From: Pseudomonas sp. 2FG
GTDB lineage: Bacteria; Pseudomonadota; Gammaproteobacteria; Pseudomonadales; Pseudomonadaceae
Length of the DNA stretch: 59,199 nucleotides
Assembly (NCBI RefSeq): GCF_005502935.1
Contig: NZ_SCMP01000020.1
Location: 1 to 59,199, forward strand
Direction of reading: 5' to 3'
The position numbers and the translations under genes were made by a program. Of this stretch, positions 6,265 to 14,679 are shown in pieces (the stretch's first letter is position 1; each line of letters starts with the position of its first letter). The notes beneath the pieces were generated by a model. It worked only from the letters and a program-made list of their open reading frames with translations. It searched no databases and had not been told where the DNA came from.

Positions 6265-7758
6265 TTACAGGCTAGGGAAGGCAAATTGGGATGCCTCGTG
6301 GCTGGCGCGTTGCGGCCAGCGCTGGGTGATGGCCTTGCGGCGGGTGTAGAAGCGTACGCCGTCCGGGCCGTAGGCGTGCAGGTCGCCGAACAGCGAGCGC
6401 TTCCAGCCGCCGAAGCTGTGGTAGGCCACCGGCACTGGCAGCGGGACGTTGACGCCGACCATGCCGACTTCGATCTCGTCGCAGAACAGGCGGGCCGCTT
6501 CGCCGTCACGGGTGAAGATGCAGGTGCCGTTGCCGTACTCGTGGTCGTTGATCAGCTGCATGGCGTCTTCCAGGCTGTTGACCCGCACGATGCAGAGCAC
6601 CGGGCCGAAGATTTCTTCCTGGTAGATGCGCATGTCCGGGGTCACGTGGTCGAACAGGCAGCCACCGAGGAAGAAGCCGCCTTCATTGCCGGCGATCTGC
6701 AGGCCACGGCCATCTACTACCAGTTGCGCACCGGCGTTTTCGCCATCGGCAACGTAGCTGCTGACTTTGTCCAGGTGTTGGCTGGTGACCAGCGGGCCCA
6801 TATCGAGCCCACAGGAAGTCCCTGCACCGATTTTCAGCGCCTTGATTTGCGGCACCAACTTGGCGACCAGGGCGTCGGCGACTTGGTCACCCACGCAAAC
6901 GGCCACGGAGATGGCCATGCAGCGCTCGCCGCAGGAGCCGTAGGCGGCGCCCATCAGTGCGCTGACGGCGTTGTCCAGGTCCGCGTCGGGCATCAGCACG
7001 GCGTGGTTTTTCGCGCCGCCCAGGGCTTGCACGCGCTTACCGCGCTTAGTGCCTTCGGCGTAGATGTATTCGGCAATCGGTGTGGAGCCGACGAAGCTCA
7101 GGGCTTTGACTTCCGGCGCTTCGATCAGCGCATCGACCGCTTCCTTGTCGCCGTGCACCACGTTGAGCACGCCTTTCGGCAGGCCGGCCTGGTTCAGCAG
7201 GTCGGCGATCAGCAGGGTGGAGCTGGGGTCGCGCTCGGATGGTTTGAGGATGAAGCAGTTGCCGCAGGCAATCGCCAGCGGGTACATCCACAACGGCACC
7301 ATGGCCGGGAAGTTGAACGGGGTGATACCGGCGACCACGCCGAGCGGCTGGAAGTCGCTCCAGGCGTCGATGTTCGGGCCGACGTTGCGGCTGTATTCGC
7401 CCTTGAGGATTTCCGGCGCGGCGCTGGCGTACTCGACGTTTTCGATGCCGCGCTTGAGTTCGCCGGCGGCGTCTTCGAGGGTTTTGCCGTGCTCTTCGCT
7501 GATCAGCTGGGCGATGCGTGCCTCGTTGGCTTCGAGCAGTTGCTTGAAGCGGAACATGACCTGGGCACGCTTGGCCGGCGGGGTGTTGCGCCAGGTCGGG
7601 AACGCGGCCTTGGCGGAGTCTATGGCTTGCTGCACGGTGGCGCGGCTGGCCAGCGGGACTTTGTGGATCGCCTCGCCGGTGGACGGGTTGAATACGTCGG
7701 CAGTGCGGCCGGTGTCGGTCACGAACTCGCCGTTGATCAGGTGCTGGATGGTGCTCAT
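6265..7758 (-). CDS. bauC: 3-oxopropanoate / methylmalonate-semialdehyde dehydrogenase (CoA-acylating)
   Basis: Oxidises malonate semialdehyde (3-oxopropanoate), the product of BauA, with NAD+ and CoA, giving acetyl-CoA and CO2. It is a 497-aa ALDH-superfamily protein of the MmsA group. Seen: TPFNFPAMVPLWMYPLAIACGNCFILKP around the NAD site, FVGSTPIAEYIY, LGGAKNHAVLMPDAD (the MmsDH feature replacing the usual ALDH general-base glutamate), catalytic cysteine about 280 in SCGERCMA, and EEIFGPVL near residue 395. It is last in the bauA-bauB-bauC operon, 165 bp after bauB with a hairpin repeat in the gap. The name comes from the cluster; mmsA is the sequence-based alternative. Confidence 0.92.
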   Translation of the reverse strand: MSTIQHLINGEFVTDTGRTADVFNPSTGEAIHKVPLASRATVQQAIDSAKAAFPTWRNTPPAKRAQVMFRFKQLLEANEARIAQLISEEHGKTLEDAAGELKRGIENVEYASAAPEILKGEYSRNVGPNIDAWSDFQPLGVVAGITPFNFPAMVPLWMYPLAIACGNCFILKPSERDPSSTLLIADLLNQAGLPKGVLNVVHGDKEAVDALIEAPEVKALSFVGSTPIAEYIYAEGTKRGKRVQALGGAKNHAVLMPDADLDNAVSALMGAAYGSCGERCMAISVAVCVGDQVADALVAKLVPQIKALKIGAGTSCGLDMGPLVTSQHLDKVSSYVADGENAGAQLVVDGRGLQIAGNEGGFFLGGCLFDHVTPDMRIYQEEIFGPVLCIVRVNSLEDAMQLINDHEYGNGTCIFTRDGEAARLFCDEIEVGMVGVNVPLPVPVAYHSFGGWKRSLFGDLHAYGPDGVRFYTRRKAITQRWPQRASHEASQFAFPSL

Positions 7759-7785
7759 ACAAAAACTCCGTTATCGAATCCTGGT

Positions 7786-7865
7786 GTAGGGTGGATGACG
7801 CTGTATTCATCCACCATTGGCGGTGTTATCGAGATGGTGGATGTAGCAAGCGACATCCACCCTAC
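7786..7865. repeat. Nested hairpin repeat (GTAGGGTGGAT type), double unit
   Basis: GTAGGGTGGATGACGCTG then TATTCATCCACC (7786-7815), followed by GGTGGATGTAGCAAGCG and ACATCCACCCTAC (7836-7865). Each half folds alone and the outermost arms GTAGGGTGGAT / ATCCACCCTAC also pair across all 80 bases. It sits inside the bau operon between bauB and bauC. Confidence 0.8.
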
Positions 7866-7922
7866 GTTCTCCCCCGCCCTCTCCCTGAACGGGAGAGGGG
7901 GATTAATCGTGTTGGGCCGCGC

Positions 7923-8207
7923 TTACTTGATCTCGGTTTCGACGAAGACGATTTCATGCGTGCTGGCGTTGACCACGTTGTGTTCGACGCCCGCTTTGCG
8001 GAAATACGCCTGCCCGGCCGTGAGGGTCGCGTGCTTGTCGCCCTCGGGGGTTTCCAACAACAGAGTGCCGGTGGTCATGGGCACCACTACGTAGTCGTAA
8101 CCGTGGCTGTGGTGGCCGGTTTCGGCACCCGGCGCAAAGCGCCATTCGGTGACGATCACCCGCTCGTTGTTCACTTGCACGGTAGGCACGGCTTGCGGTC
8201 GTTTCAT
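7923..8207 (-). CDS. bauB: Cupin-domain protein of the beta-alanine cluster
   Basis: A 94-aa single-domain cupin. Motif 1 is ETGHHSHGYDYVVVPMTTG (metal-ligand histidines and the usual glycine). Motif 2 is AGQAYFRKAGVEHNVVNAS (H in EHNV). Short cupins of this sort are often found in amine and amino-acid catabolic operons; for BauB no catalytic role is established to my knowledge. It lies 13 bp after bauA and is clearly cotranscribed with it. Identity rests on the cluster order bauA-bauB-bauC with divergent bauR. Confidence 0.85.
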   Translation of the reverse strand: MKRPQAVPTVQVNNERVIVTEWRFAPGAETGHHSHGYDYVVVPMTTGTLLLETPEGDKHATLTAGQAYFRKAGVEHNVVNASTHEIVFVETEIK

Positions 8208-8220
8208 CTTGGCTGTGGGC

Positions 8221-9567
8221 TCAATCCAGTTGATTCAGCGCTTCGCCAACTGCATCGAACAGGCGGTCGAGGTCAGCCGCCTGGGCGTTGAAAGTTGGCC
8301 CGAACTGCAGGGTGTCGCCACCGAAGCGCACATAGAAGCCGGCTTTCCACAGCTTCATCCCGGCCTCGAAGGGGCGGACGATGGCGTCGCCATCCCGCGG
8401 GGCGATCTGAATCGCGCCGGCCAGGCCGCAGTTGCGGATGTCGACCACGTGCTTCGCGCCTTTCAGGCCATGCAGGGCGTTCTCGAAGTGCGGCGCCAGT
8501 TCGGCGGATTGCTGAATCAGGTTCTCGCGCTCGAGCAGCTCCAGCGCGGCCAGGCCAGCCGCGCAGGCGACCGGGTGAGCCGAGTAGGTGTAGCCGTGGG
8601 TGAATTCCACCGCGTACTCGGGGGTCGCCTGGTTCATGAAGGTCTGGTAGATCTCGCGGCTGGCGATCACGGCGCCCATTGGAATGGCGCCGTTGGTGAT
8701 CTGCTTGGCGACGTTCATCAGATCCGGGGTCACGCCGAAGTATTCGGCACCGGTGGCCTTGCCCATGCGGCCGAAGGCGGTGATCACTTCGTCGAAGATC
8801 AGCAGGATGTTGTTGGCATCGCAGATCTCGCGCAGGCGTTGCAGGTAGCCCTGCGGCGGCACCAGCACGCCAGCGGAGCCGGCCATCGGCTCGACTATCA
8901 CGGCGGCGATATTGGAGGCGTCATGCAGTTCGATCAGTTTGAGCAGCTCGTTGGCCAATTCGACGCCACCGGTTTGCGCCATGCCACGGGTAAACGCCAG
9001 GCCCGGCTGCAGGGTGTGCGGCAGGTGGTCGACGTCCATGAACTGGCCGTACAGCTTGCGGTTGCCGTTGATGCCGCCGAGGCTGGTGCCGGCGATGTTG
9101 ACGCCGTGGTAGCCACGGGCACGGCCGATCAGCTTGGTCTTGCTCGCTTGGCCTTTCAGGCGCCAGTAAGCACGGGCCATCTTCACGGCGGTGTCGGCGC
9201 ACTCGGAGCCCGAGCCGGTGAAGAACACGTGGTTCAGCTCGCCCGGCGTCAGGTCGGCGATTTTCTCAGCCAACTTGAACGACAGTGGATGGCCGTACTG
9301 GAAGGCCGGGGAATAGTCGAGGGTGCCCAGTTGACGGGCGACGGCTTCCTGAATTTCCTTGCGGGTATGCCCGGCGCCGCAGGTCCAGAGGCCGGACAGG
9401 CTGTCGTAGATCTTGCGGCCCCGCTCATCGATCAGGTAGCTGCCCTCGGCGCCGACGATGAAACGCGGGTCGCGCTGGAAGTTGCGGTTGGCGGAAAACG
9501 GCATCCAGTGGGCGTCCAGCTTGAGCTGGCTGGCCAGGGGCAGATTGGCGGTTTGCGGCATGTTCAT
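8221..9567 (-). CDS. bauA: Beta-alanine:pyruvate transaminase
   Basis: A class III (omega) aminotransferase, 448 aa, moving the amino group of beta-alanine to pyruvate to give malonate semialdehyde and alanine. The PLP lysine is K288 in MNVAKQITNGAIPMGA, the same number as in characterised Pseudomonas omega-amino-acid:pyruvate transaminases. Also seen: LSGLWTCGAGHTRKEI near residue 57, FTGSGSECADTAVKMARAYW (PLP-phosphate binding), ARGYHGVNIAG, and LLIFDEVITAFGRMG with the PLP-ring aspartate near 259. First gene of the minus-strand operon; the 131-bp gap to divergent bauR holds a candidate operator. Confidence 0.95.
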   Translation of the reverse strand: MNMPQTANLPLASQLKLDAHWMPFSANRNFQRDPRFIVGAEGSYLIDERGRKIYDSLSGLWTCGAGHTRKEIQEAVARQLGTLDYSPAFQYGHPLSFKLAEKIADLTPGELNHVFFTGSGSECADTAVKMARAYWRLKGQASKTKLIGRARGYHGVNIAGTSLGGINGNRKLYGQFMDVDHLPHTLQPGLAFTRGMAQTGGVELANELLKLIELHDASNIAAVIVEPMAGSAGVLVPPQGYLQRLREICDANNILLIFDEVITAFGRMGKATGAEYFGVTPDLMNVAKQITNGAIPMGAVIASREIYQTFMNQATPEYAVEFTHGYTYSAHPVACAAGLAALELLERENLIQQSAELAPHFENALHGLKGAKHVVDIRNCGLAGAIQIAPRDGDAIVRPFEAGMKLWKAGFYVRFGGDTLQFGPTFNAQAADLDRLFDAVGEALNQLD

Positions 9568-9671
9568 GGGTGGCCTCGCAACGAAGTGCAGTGTTCTTGT
9601 CTGTAGGAGCGGGTTGTTTGTCTTGCCGCTAAGGTGCCATGGGCTTAAAGTCTGAAAAACACTACTCTTCT

Positions 9672-9683
9672 AATCCTCAGATT
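9672..9683. promoter_or_regulatory. Candidate BauR (LysR-type) site
   Basis: AATC CTCA GATT is a perfect 4+4 inverted repeat in the bauA-bauR intergenic region, 15 bases before the bauR start. LysR sites usually have a T-N11-A core; the wider context CTAATCCTCAGATTGG is compatible. Only position and symmetry support it. Confidence 0.45.
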
Positions 9684-9698
9684 GGCTTTTACTAAACT

Positions 9699-10619
9699 AT
9701 GAGCAGCCGCCGCCCCGAACCCTTGGCCCAGGTCAGTGACTTCGATATCCGTCTATTGCGCATCTTTCGCAGCGTGGTGGAGTGTGGCGGCTTCTCCGCG
9801 GCGGAAAGCGTGCTGGGCATCGGCCGCTCGGCGATCAGCCAACAGATGAGCGACCTGGAGCAGCGCCTGGGCCTGCGCCTGTGTCAGCGCGGGCGCGCCG
9901 GGTTTGCCCTGACCGAGGAAGGCCGCGAGGTGTACCAATCCTCCTTGCAACTGCTCGGCGCCCTGGAGAGTTTTCGTACCGAGGTGAACGGCCTGCACCA
10001 GCATTTGCGCGGCGAGCTGAACATCGGCCTGACCGATAACCTGGTGACCCTGCCGCACATGCGCATCACCCACGCCTTGGCGCTGCTGAAGGAGCGCGGG
10101 CCGGACGTGCATATCCAGATCCGCATGACGCCGCCGAGCGAGGTGGAGCAAGGCGTGCTCGACGGCCGCCTGCATGTGGGCGTGGTGCCGCAGGCCGGCG
10201 CGTTGTCCGGGCTGGAATATCAGCCGTTGTATAGCGAGCGCTCGCTGCTCTACTGCGCGGTCGGCCACCCGCTGTTTTATGTCGATGATCAGCAACTGAC
10301 GGATGAGCGTCTGAACAGCCAGGATGCCATAGCCCCGACCTTCCGCCTGCCGCCGGAGATTCAGGCGCAGTACCAGGCGCTGAAGTGCACGGCCAGCGCC
10401 TCGGATCGCGAGGGCATGGCCTTTCTGATTCTCACCGGGCGCTACATCGGCTATCTGCCGGATCACTACGCCAGCCTGTGGGTGCAGCAAGGCCGCCTGC
10501 GGGTGTTGAAGCCGGCGACGCGCTTCTATGATCTCAGCCTGGCCTCGGTGACCCGTAAAGGGCGGAGGCCGCATCTGGTGCTGGAGAGTTTCCTCGAGGC
10601 GTTGGCGGCGACTAGCTGA
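9699..10619 (+). CDS. bauR: LysR-type regulator of the beta-alanine operon
   Basis: A 306-aa LysR family transcription factor. The winged helix-turn-helix lies at about 17-75 (FDIRLLRIFRSVVECGGFSAAESVLGIGRSAISQQMSDLEQRLG) and the effector-binding domain at about 100-300. Divergent from bauA with 131 bp between, as for the known activator of bauABCD. Expected to activate the operon in response to beta-alanine (established for P. aeruginosa; inferred here). The bauD permease gene usually in the cluster is not in this window, so uptake must be provided from elsewhere. Confidence 0.85.
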   Translation: MSSRRPEPLAQVSDFDIRLLRIFRSVVECGGFSAAESVLGIGRSAISQQMSDLEQRLGLRLCQRGRAGFALTEEGREVYQSSLQLLGALESFRTEVNGLHQHLRGELNIGLTDNLVTLPHMRITHALALLKERGPDVHIQIRMTPPSEVEQGVLDGRLHVGVVPQAGALSGLEYQPLYSERSLLYCAVGHPLFYVDDQQLTDERLNSQDAIAPTFRLPPEIQAQYQALKCTASASDREGMAFLILTGRYIGYLPDHYASLWVQQGRLRVLKPATRFYDLSLASVTRKGRRPHLVLESFLEALAATS

Positions 10620-10715
10620 AGAGCCGCTTGGCTTTTCTACCCGCCGCCCTTGTCTCCGCGCCAGCAGTGCGTTATCTGTGCTTGCGCTTCGCTCCCAAAA
10701 CGCTCGGAAAGGCTT

Positions 10716-11375
10716 ATGACACTCGACGCGCCCGCGCTCAACGCCACCGCTAAAGCGGTCGGCCGCATCCGCCAGAAAAACGAAGAAGCGATCCTTGCCG
10801 CCGCCGAAGAGGAGTTCGCCCGCCACGGCTTCAAAGGCACCAGCATGAACACCATCGCCCTGCGCGTGGGGCTGCCGAAGGCCAATCTGCATTACTACTT
10901 CAGCAACAAGCTGGGGCTGTATATCGAGGTGATGCGCACCATCCTCGAACTCTGGGACAGCGCCTTCAGCACTCTCAGCGCGGCCGACGACCCGGCTATC
11001 GCACTGGCCCGCTACATAGACGCGAAGATGGAGTTCTCCCGCCGTCAGCCGCTGGCCTCGAAGATCTTCGCCATGGAGGTGATCGGCGGCGGCGAATGCC
11101 TGTCCGAGCACTTCAACCAGGACTATCAGCACTGGTTTCGCGGCCGCGCGGCGGTGTTCGAGGCCTGGATCGCCGCCGGCAAGATGGACCCGGTCGACCC
11201 GGTCCACCTGATCTTCCTGCTCTGGAGCAGCACCCAGCACTACGCCGACTTCGCCGACCAGATCTGCCGCCTGACCGGGCGCAAGCAGCTGAGCCAGGAC
11301 GACTTCAGCGCCGCCACCGCCAACCTGACCCACATCATTCTCAAGGGTTGTGGGCTGACACCACCGGCCGTTTAA
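10716..11375 (+). CDS. TetR/AcrR family regulator, RutR/YcdC-like
   Basis: A 219-aa repressor. The N-terminal HTH spans about 20-65 (EEAILAAAEEEFARHGFKGTSMNTIALRVGLPKANLHYYFSNKLGLY). The C-terminal half (VIGGGECLSEHFNQDYQHWF, WIAAGKMDPVDPVHLIFLLWSSTQHYADF) matches the YcdC/RutR ligand-binding type, which in E. coli senses pyrimidines. ATG 10716 is chosen because GGAAAGG lies 3 bases upstream and an earlier start would add an unlike 22-residue tail. With purine deaminase genes nearby, a nucleobase-catabolism role is plausible but unproven. The next gene starts 2 bases after its stop. Confidence 0.85.
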   Translation: MTLDAPALNATAKAVGRIRQKNEEAILAAAEEEFARHGFKGTSMNTIALRVGLPKANLHYYFSNKLGLYIEVMRTILELWDSAFSTLSAADDPAIALARYIDAKMEFSRRQPLASKIFAMEVIGGGECLSEHFNQDYQHWFRGRAAVFEAWIAAGKMDPVDPVHLIFLLWSSTQHYADFADQICRLTGRKQLSQDDFSAATANLTHIILKGCGLTPPAV

Positions 11376-11377
11376 AC

Positions 11378-11962
11378 ATGCCCTTCAGCCTCAGTGCGCC
11401 TTGCGAGTACCGCGAGGACATCCGCAAAAGCCGCTTTCTCGCCCAGGCCGCGCCGATCAGTAGTGCCGCCGAGGCGCAGGCCTTTATCGAGCGGGTCAGT
11501 GATGCCAGTGCATCGCACAACTGCTGGGCCTGGAAGCTCGGCCAGCAGTACCGCTTCAGCGATGACGGTGAACCCGGTGGCACCGCCGGCAGACCGATCC
11601 TCGCAGCGATCGAGGGGCAGGACTGCGATCAGGTGGCGGTGGTCGTTACCCGCTGGTACGGCGGCATCCAACTCGGCACCGGTGGCCTGGCCCGCGCCTA
11701 TGGCGGCAGCGCCAACAAATGCCTGCAAGCCGCCACACGCATCGAGCTGGTGCAACGCAGTCGCTGTGCCTTGCATTGCAGCTTCGCCGAGCTGCCCTTG
11801 CTGAAGGCCCGGCTGACGGAACTCGAGGCGCTGCTCGAGCAGGAAAGCTTCGATGCCGAAGGCGCACAGCTGACCCTGGCCTTGCCCGAGGCTCGTCTAG
11901 CGGCCCTGCAGCGCCTGTTGGCCGACCTCAGTCGCGGACGTATCCAGTTGCAGCGCCTGTAG
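11378..11962 (+). CDS. yigZ: YigZ/IMPACT family protein
   Basis: A 194-aa UPF0029 protein. The conserved core is seen as YREDIRKSRFLAQAAPI, SHNCWAWKLG, FSDDGEPGGTAGRPIL and VVVTRWYGGIQLGTGGLARAYG, followed by the ferredoxin-like C-terminal domain. The eukaryotic homologue IMPACT controls Gcn2; in bacteria the function is poorly defined, possibly RNA or nucleotide binding. ATG 11378 gives the normal length and begins 2 bases after the TetR stop, so the pair is translationally coupled. Confidence 0.93.
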   Translation: MPFSLSAPCEYREDIRKSRFLAQAAPISSAAEAQAFIERVSDASASHNCWAWKLGQQYRFSDDGEPGGTAGRPILAAIEGQDCDQVAVVVTRWYGGIQLGTGGLARAYGGSANKCLQAATRIELVQRSRCALHCSFAELPLLKARLTELEALLEQESFDAEGAQLTLALPEARLAALQRLLADLSRGRIQLQRL

Positions 11963-11985
11963 CGCAAGCACCGCATCTGTGACCC

Positions 11986-12060
11986 TAGGCTGGGTAGAGC
12001 GCAGCGAAACCCAGCGCCAGCAATGCTGGGTTTCGCCAGAAAGCGGCTCTACCCAGCCTA
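11986..12060. repeat. Two-level hairpin repeat (GGGTAGAGCGCAGCGA type)
   Basis: Outer arms TAGGCTGGGTAGAGC (11986-12000) and GCTCTACCCAGCCTA (12046-12060) are perfect 15-bp complements. Nested inside are GCGAAACCCAGC (12004-12015) and GCTGGGTTTCGC (12025-12036), perfect 12-bp complements. It is symmetrical, has no T-run, and so is a mosaic repeat rather than a simple terminator. Confidence 0.88.
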
Positions 12061-12088
12061 CGGAGGTAGGTATCAATACCTCGACAAG

Positions 12089-12123
12089 TTACCCACAAAG
12101 GCTGTGGAGCGAGCTGTGGATAA
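12089..12123. promoter_or_regulatory. DnaA-box-like cluster
   Basis: TGTGGATAA at 12115-12123 is the exact complement of the consensus DnaA box TTATCCACA. TTACCCACA at 12089-12097 is one mismatch away on the opposite strand. A third, weaker copy, TGTGGAGCG, starts at 12103. They lie 170 bp before an SDR gene; no dnaA, dnaN or gidA is present, so this is not oriC. Confidence 0.5.
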
Positions 12124-12294
12124 ACCTTGGACTACTGCTTACAGCGCCGGCGAGCCGTGGCTTGGCGAGCGCTGTACGTTTATTCGCCAGCGCACCGATG
12201 AGCCGGGCCCGATGGACAAAGGCGGATTCGGCTCGGCGCCGACTTGCCGCTATGCTGTGGCCCAAACTCAGGGTGACGGGGCATAGGTACGGCT

Positions 12295-12981
12295 ATGGCA
12301 CAGGCAAAAACGGCATTGATCATCGGCGCCTCGCGCGGGCTTGGCCTGGGCTTGGTGAAACAGTTGCAGACGGACGGCTGGCACGTCACCGCCAGCGTGC
12401 GCGATCTGGCCCGCGCCGAGGCGTTGCAGGCACTTCCCGGCGTGCGGATCGAACAGCTGGATATCGACGACACCAAGCAATTAAGCGCGCTGGAGCAACG
12501 CCTCGAGGGGCAGGTGTTCGATCTGCTGTTCGTCAACGCCGGTATCTCCGGCCCGGCGCACCAATCCGCCAGCGCCGCCAGCGGGGCGGAAATCGCGCAG
12601 TTGTTTATGACCAATGCGATAGCGCCGATCCGCCTGGCCGAACGCTTCGCCCTGCATATCCGCAAGGGCAGCGGCGTGCTGGCCTTTATGAGTTCGGTGC
12701 TGGGCAGCGTCGCCAACCGGGAAGGCAGCAACCTGGCGTTGTACAAGGCGAGCAAGGCCGCCCTCAACTCGCTGACCAACAGCTTTGTCTGCGAACTGGG
12801 CGATAACCAACTGACCGTGCTGTCGCTGCATCCGGGCTGGGTGCGTACCGACATGGGCGGCGCAGGGGCCACCCTGGATGTCGAGACCAGCTGCCTGGGG
12901 CTGCTTGCCCAGATCGAGCAGTACGCCGGCAGCGGCGAGCATCATTTCATCGACTACCAGGGCCAGACCATTCCCTGGTGA
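12295..12981 (+). CDS. Short-chain dehydrogenase/reductase
   Basis: A 228-aa classical SDR with NAD(P)-binding Rossmann motif IIGASRGLGLGLVKQL (residues 9-24), basic SVRD after strand 2 suggesting NADPH, the LFVNAGI segment (NAG motif), catalytic serine in FMSSVLGSV and Y-x3-K in LYKASKAAL near residue 150. The HPGWVRTDMGGAGA segment places it with the CsgA/YciK-like SDRs common in Pseudomonas. Substrate unknown. A possible promoter region with the DnaA-like boxes precedes it. Confidence 0.85.
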   Translation: MAQAKTALIIGASRGLGLGLVKQLQTDGWHVTASVRDLARAEALQALPGVRIEQLDIDDTKQLSALEQRLEGQVFDLLFVNAGISGPAHQSASAASGAEIAQLFMTNAIAPIRLAERFALHIRKGSGVLAFMSSVLGSVANREGSNLALYKASKAALNSLTNSFVCELGDNQLTVLSLHPGWVRTDMGGAGATLDVETSCLGLLAQIEQYAGSGEHHFIDYQGQTIPW

Positions 12982-13185
12982 TGGCCCAGAGCCCAGTCCT
13001 GTAGCGCTAACGACGCGGGGATAAATCCACGGCTACGCAAGCCTTAAACTGCAGATGACAAGTGCGGCTTAAGGCTTTATCTTGGCCGCCACGCAGCGCG
13101 GCTATCGAGCGCTGTGGACCTGGATCAGCAGACAGGGCAAAACTGAGCTGGCGAACCTGAACTTAAACCTCAGAGGAGCCTGCCA

Positions 13186-14541
13186 ATGGCTGCTAACCGT
13201 CTCTGGCTGCGTAACCCGCAAGCCATCTTCACCGCCAATGACCTCGACGCCCGTGGCGGCCTGGTGATTGAAAACGGCGTGATCGCCGAAGTTCTCGCCG
13301 CCGGCCAGCACCCCGCGACAGCCTGCGATCAAACCTTCGATGCCCGCGAGCATGTCGTGTTGCCGGGGCTGATCAACACCCATCACCACTTCTACCAGAC
13401 CCTCACCCGCGCCTGGGCGCCGGTGGTCAATCAGCCGCTGTTTCCCTGGCTGAAGACCCTCTACCCGGTGTGGGCCCGCCTGACGCCCGAGAAGCTGGCG
13501 CTGGCCACGCAGGTGGCGCTGGCCGAACTGCTGCTGTCCGGCTGCACCACCGCGGCGGATCATCACTACCTGTTCCCCGGCGGCCTGGAAAACGCCATCG
13601 ACGTCCAGGTCGAGGTGGTCCGTGAGCTGGGCATGCGCGCCATGCTCACCCGTGGCTCGATGAGCCTGGGTGAGGCCGATGGTGGCCTGCCGCCGCAGCA
13701 GACGGTGCAGCAGGGAGAGGTGATACTGGAGGACAGCCAACGGCTGATCGGCCGGTACCATGAGCGCGGCGACGGTGCGCAAATCCAGATCGCCCTGGCA
13801 CCCTGCTCACCGTTCTCGGTCACCCCGGAAATCATGCGCGCCAGCGCCGAACTGGCGCAGGAGCATGACGTGCGCCTGCATACGCACCTGGCGGAAACCC
13901 TCGATGAAGAGGACTTCTGCCTGCAACGCTTCGGCCTGCGCACCGTGGATTATCTGGACAGCGTCGGCTGGCTCGGCCCGCGCACCTGGCTGGCCCATGG
14001 CATCCACTTCAACCCGGCTGAAATCGCCCGCTTAGGCCAAGCCGGCACCGGCATCTGCCACTGCCCCAGCTCGAATATGCGCCTGGCCTCGGGTATCTGC
14101 CCGACCCTGGATCTGGAAGCAGCCGGTGCACCCATTGGCCTGGGTGTCGATGGCTCGGCCTCCAACGATGCCTCCAACCTGATCCTCGAAGCCCGCCAGG
14201 CCCTGTACCTGCAACGGCTGCGCTATGGCGCCGAGAAGATCACTCCGGAGCTGGCCCTCGGCTGGGCCACCCGCGGCTCGGCCAAGCTACTGGGCCGCAG
14301 CGATATCGGTGAGCTGGCGGTGGGCAAACAGGCCGACCTGGCGCTGTTCAAGCTGGATGAACTGCGCTTCTCCGGCAGCCACGACCCGCTCTCGGCCTTG
14401 CTGCTCTGCGGCGCCGACCGGGCCGACCGGGTGATGGTCGGCGGCCGCTGGCGGGTGGTCGACGGGCAGATCGAAGGGCTCGACCTGCAGCAGCTGATCC
14501 ATTCGCACCGTGAGGCGGCGCGGCAGCTGATCGCGGGGTAG
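13186..14541 (+). CDS. 8-oxoguanine deaminase (amidohydrolase family)
   Basis: A 451-aa cytosolic zinc amidohydrolase that should convert 8-oxoguanine to uric acid. Metal ligands are visible in LPGLINTHHHFYQT (H-x-H after strand 1), LHTHLAET, LAHGIHFN and LGVDGSASND (aspartate). A loop CHCPSSNMRLASG near residue 290 is typical of the guanine-deaminase-like clade. The closest characterised protein I recall is Pa0142 of P. aeruginosa, an 8-oxoguanine deaminase. Start ATG 13186 follows AGAGGAG by 7 bases. The alternative is a triazine-type hydrolase of the AtzB group, less likely given the neighbouring adenine deaminase. Confidence 0.85.
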   Translation: MAANRLWLRNPQAIFTANDLDARGGLVIENGVIAEVLAAGQHPATACDQTFDAREHVVLPGLINTHHHFYQTLTRAWAPVVNQPLFPWLKTLYPVWARLTPEKLALATQVALAELLLSGCTTAADHHYLFPGGLENAIDVQVEVVRELGMRAMLTRGSMSLGEADGGLPPQQTVQQGEVILEDSQRLIGRYHERGDGAQIQIALAPCSPFSVTPEIMRASAELAQEHDVRLHTHLAETLDEEDFCLQRFGLRTVDYLDSVGWLGPRTWLAHGIHFNPAEIARLGQAGTGICHCPSSNMRLASGICPTLDLEAAGAPIGLGVDGSASNDASNLILEARQALYLQRLRYGAEKITPELALGWATRGSAKLLGRSDIGELAVGKQADLALFKLDELRFSGSHDPLSALLLCGADRADRVMVGGRWRVVDGQIEGLDLQQLIHSHREAARQLIAG

Positions 14542-14558
14542 ATCAACCCGTAGCGAGC

Positions 14559-14593
14559 AGGCTGGACATGCCGCTGCGCGGCTTGTCCAGCCT
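14559..14593. repeat. Intergenic hairpin repeat
   Basis: AGGCTGGACA (14559-14568) and TGTCCAGCCT (14584-14593) are perfect arms, with further GCCGC / GCGGC pairing inside. It begins 18 bases after the 8-oxoguanine deaminase stop. It has the same AGGCTGG outer sequence as the repeat at 11986-12060 and has no T-run on the plus strand. Confidence 0.75.
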
Positions 14594-14679
14594 ACCCTCT
14601 GGGCGGTTGATTCACAGGAGATTCTGTCCTGCCGGTCAGCTAAACTGCCGGGCATTCCCCGCAGACAAGGTTCCGACTC

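Noticed and set aside
6247..9606. Long plus-strand frames of about 490-615 codons opposite bauA and bauC
   Set aside because: Antisense shadows with no recognisable motif; the minus-strand genes show complete active sites.
9753..11333. A 526-codon minus-strand frame across bauR and the TetR gene
   Set aside because: It spans two genes of clear family on the other strand and has no domain of its own.
11986..12060. Rho-independent terminator of yigZ
   Set aside because: The stem is strong but no T-run follows on either strand and the same element occurs elsewhere unrelated to gene ends; classed as a repeat.
12089..12123. Chromosomal origin of replication
   Set aside because: DnaA-like boxes are present but dnaA, dnaN, gyrB, gidA and an AT-rich unwinding element are not.
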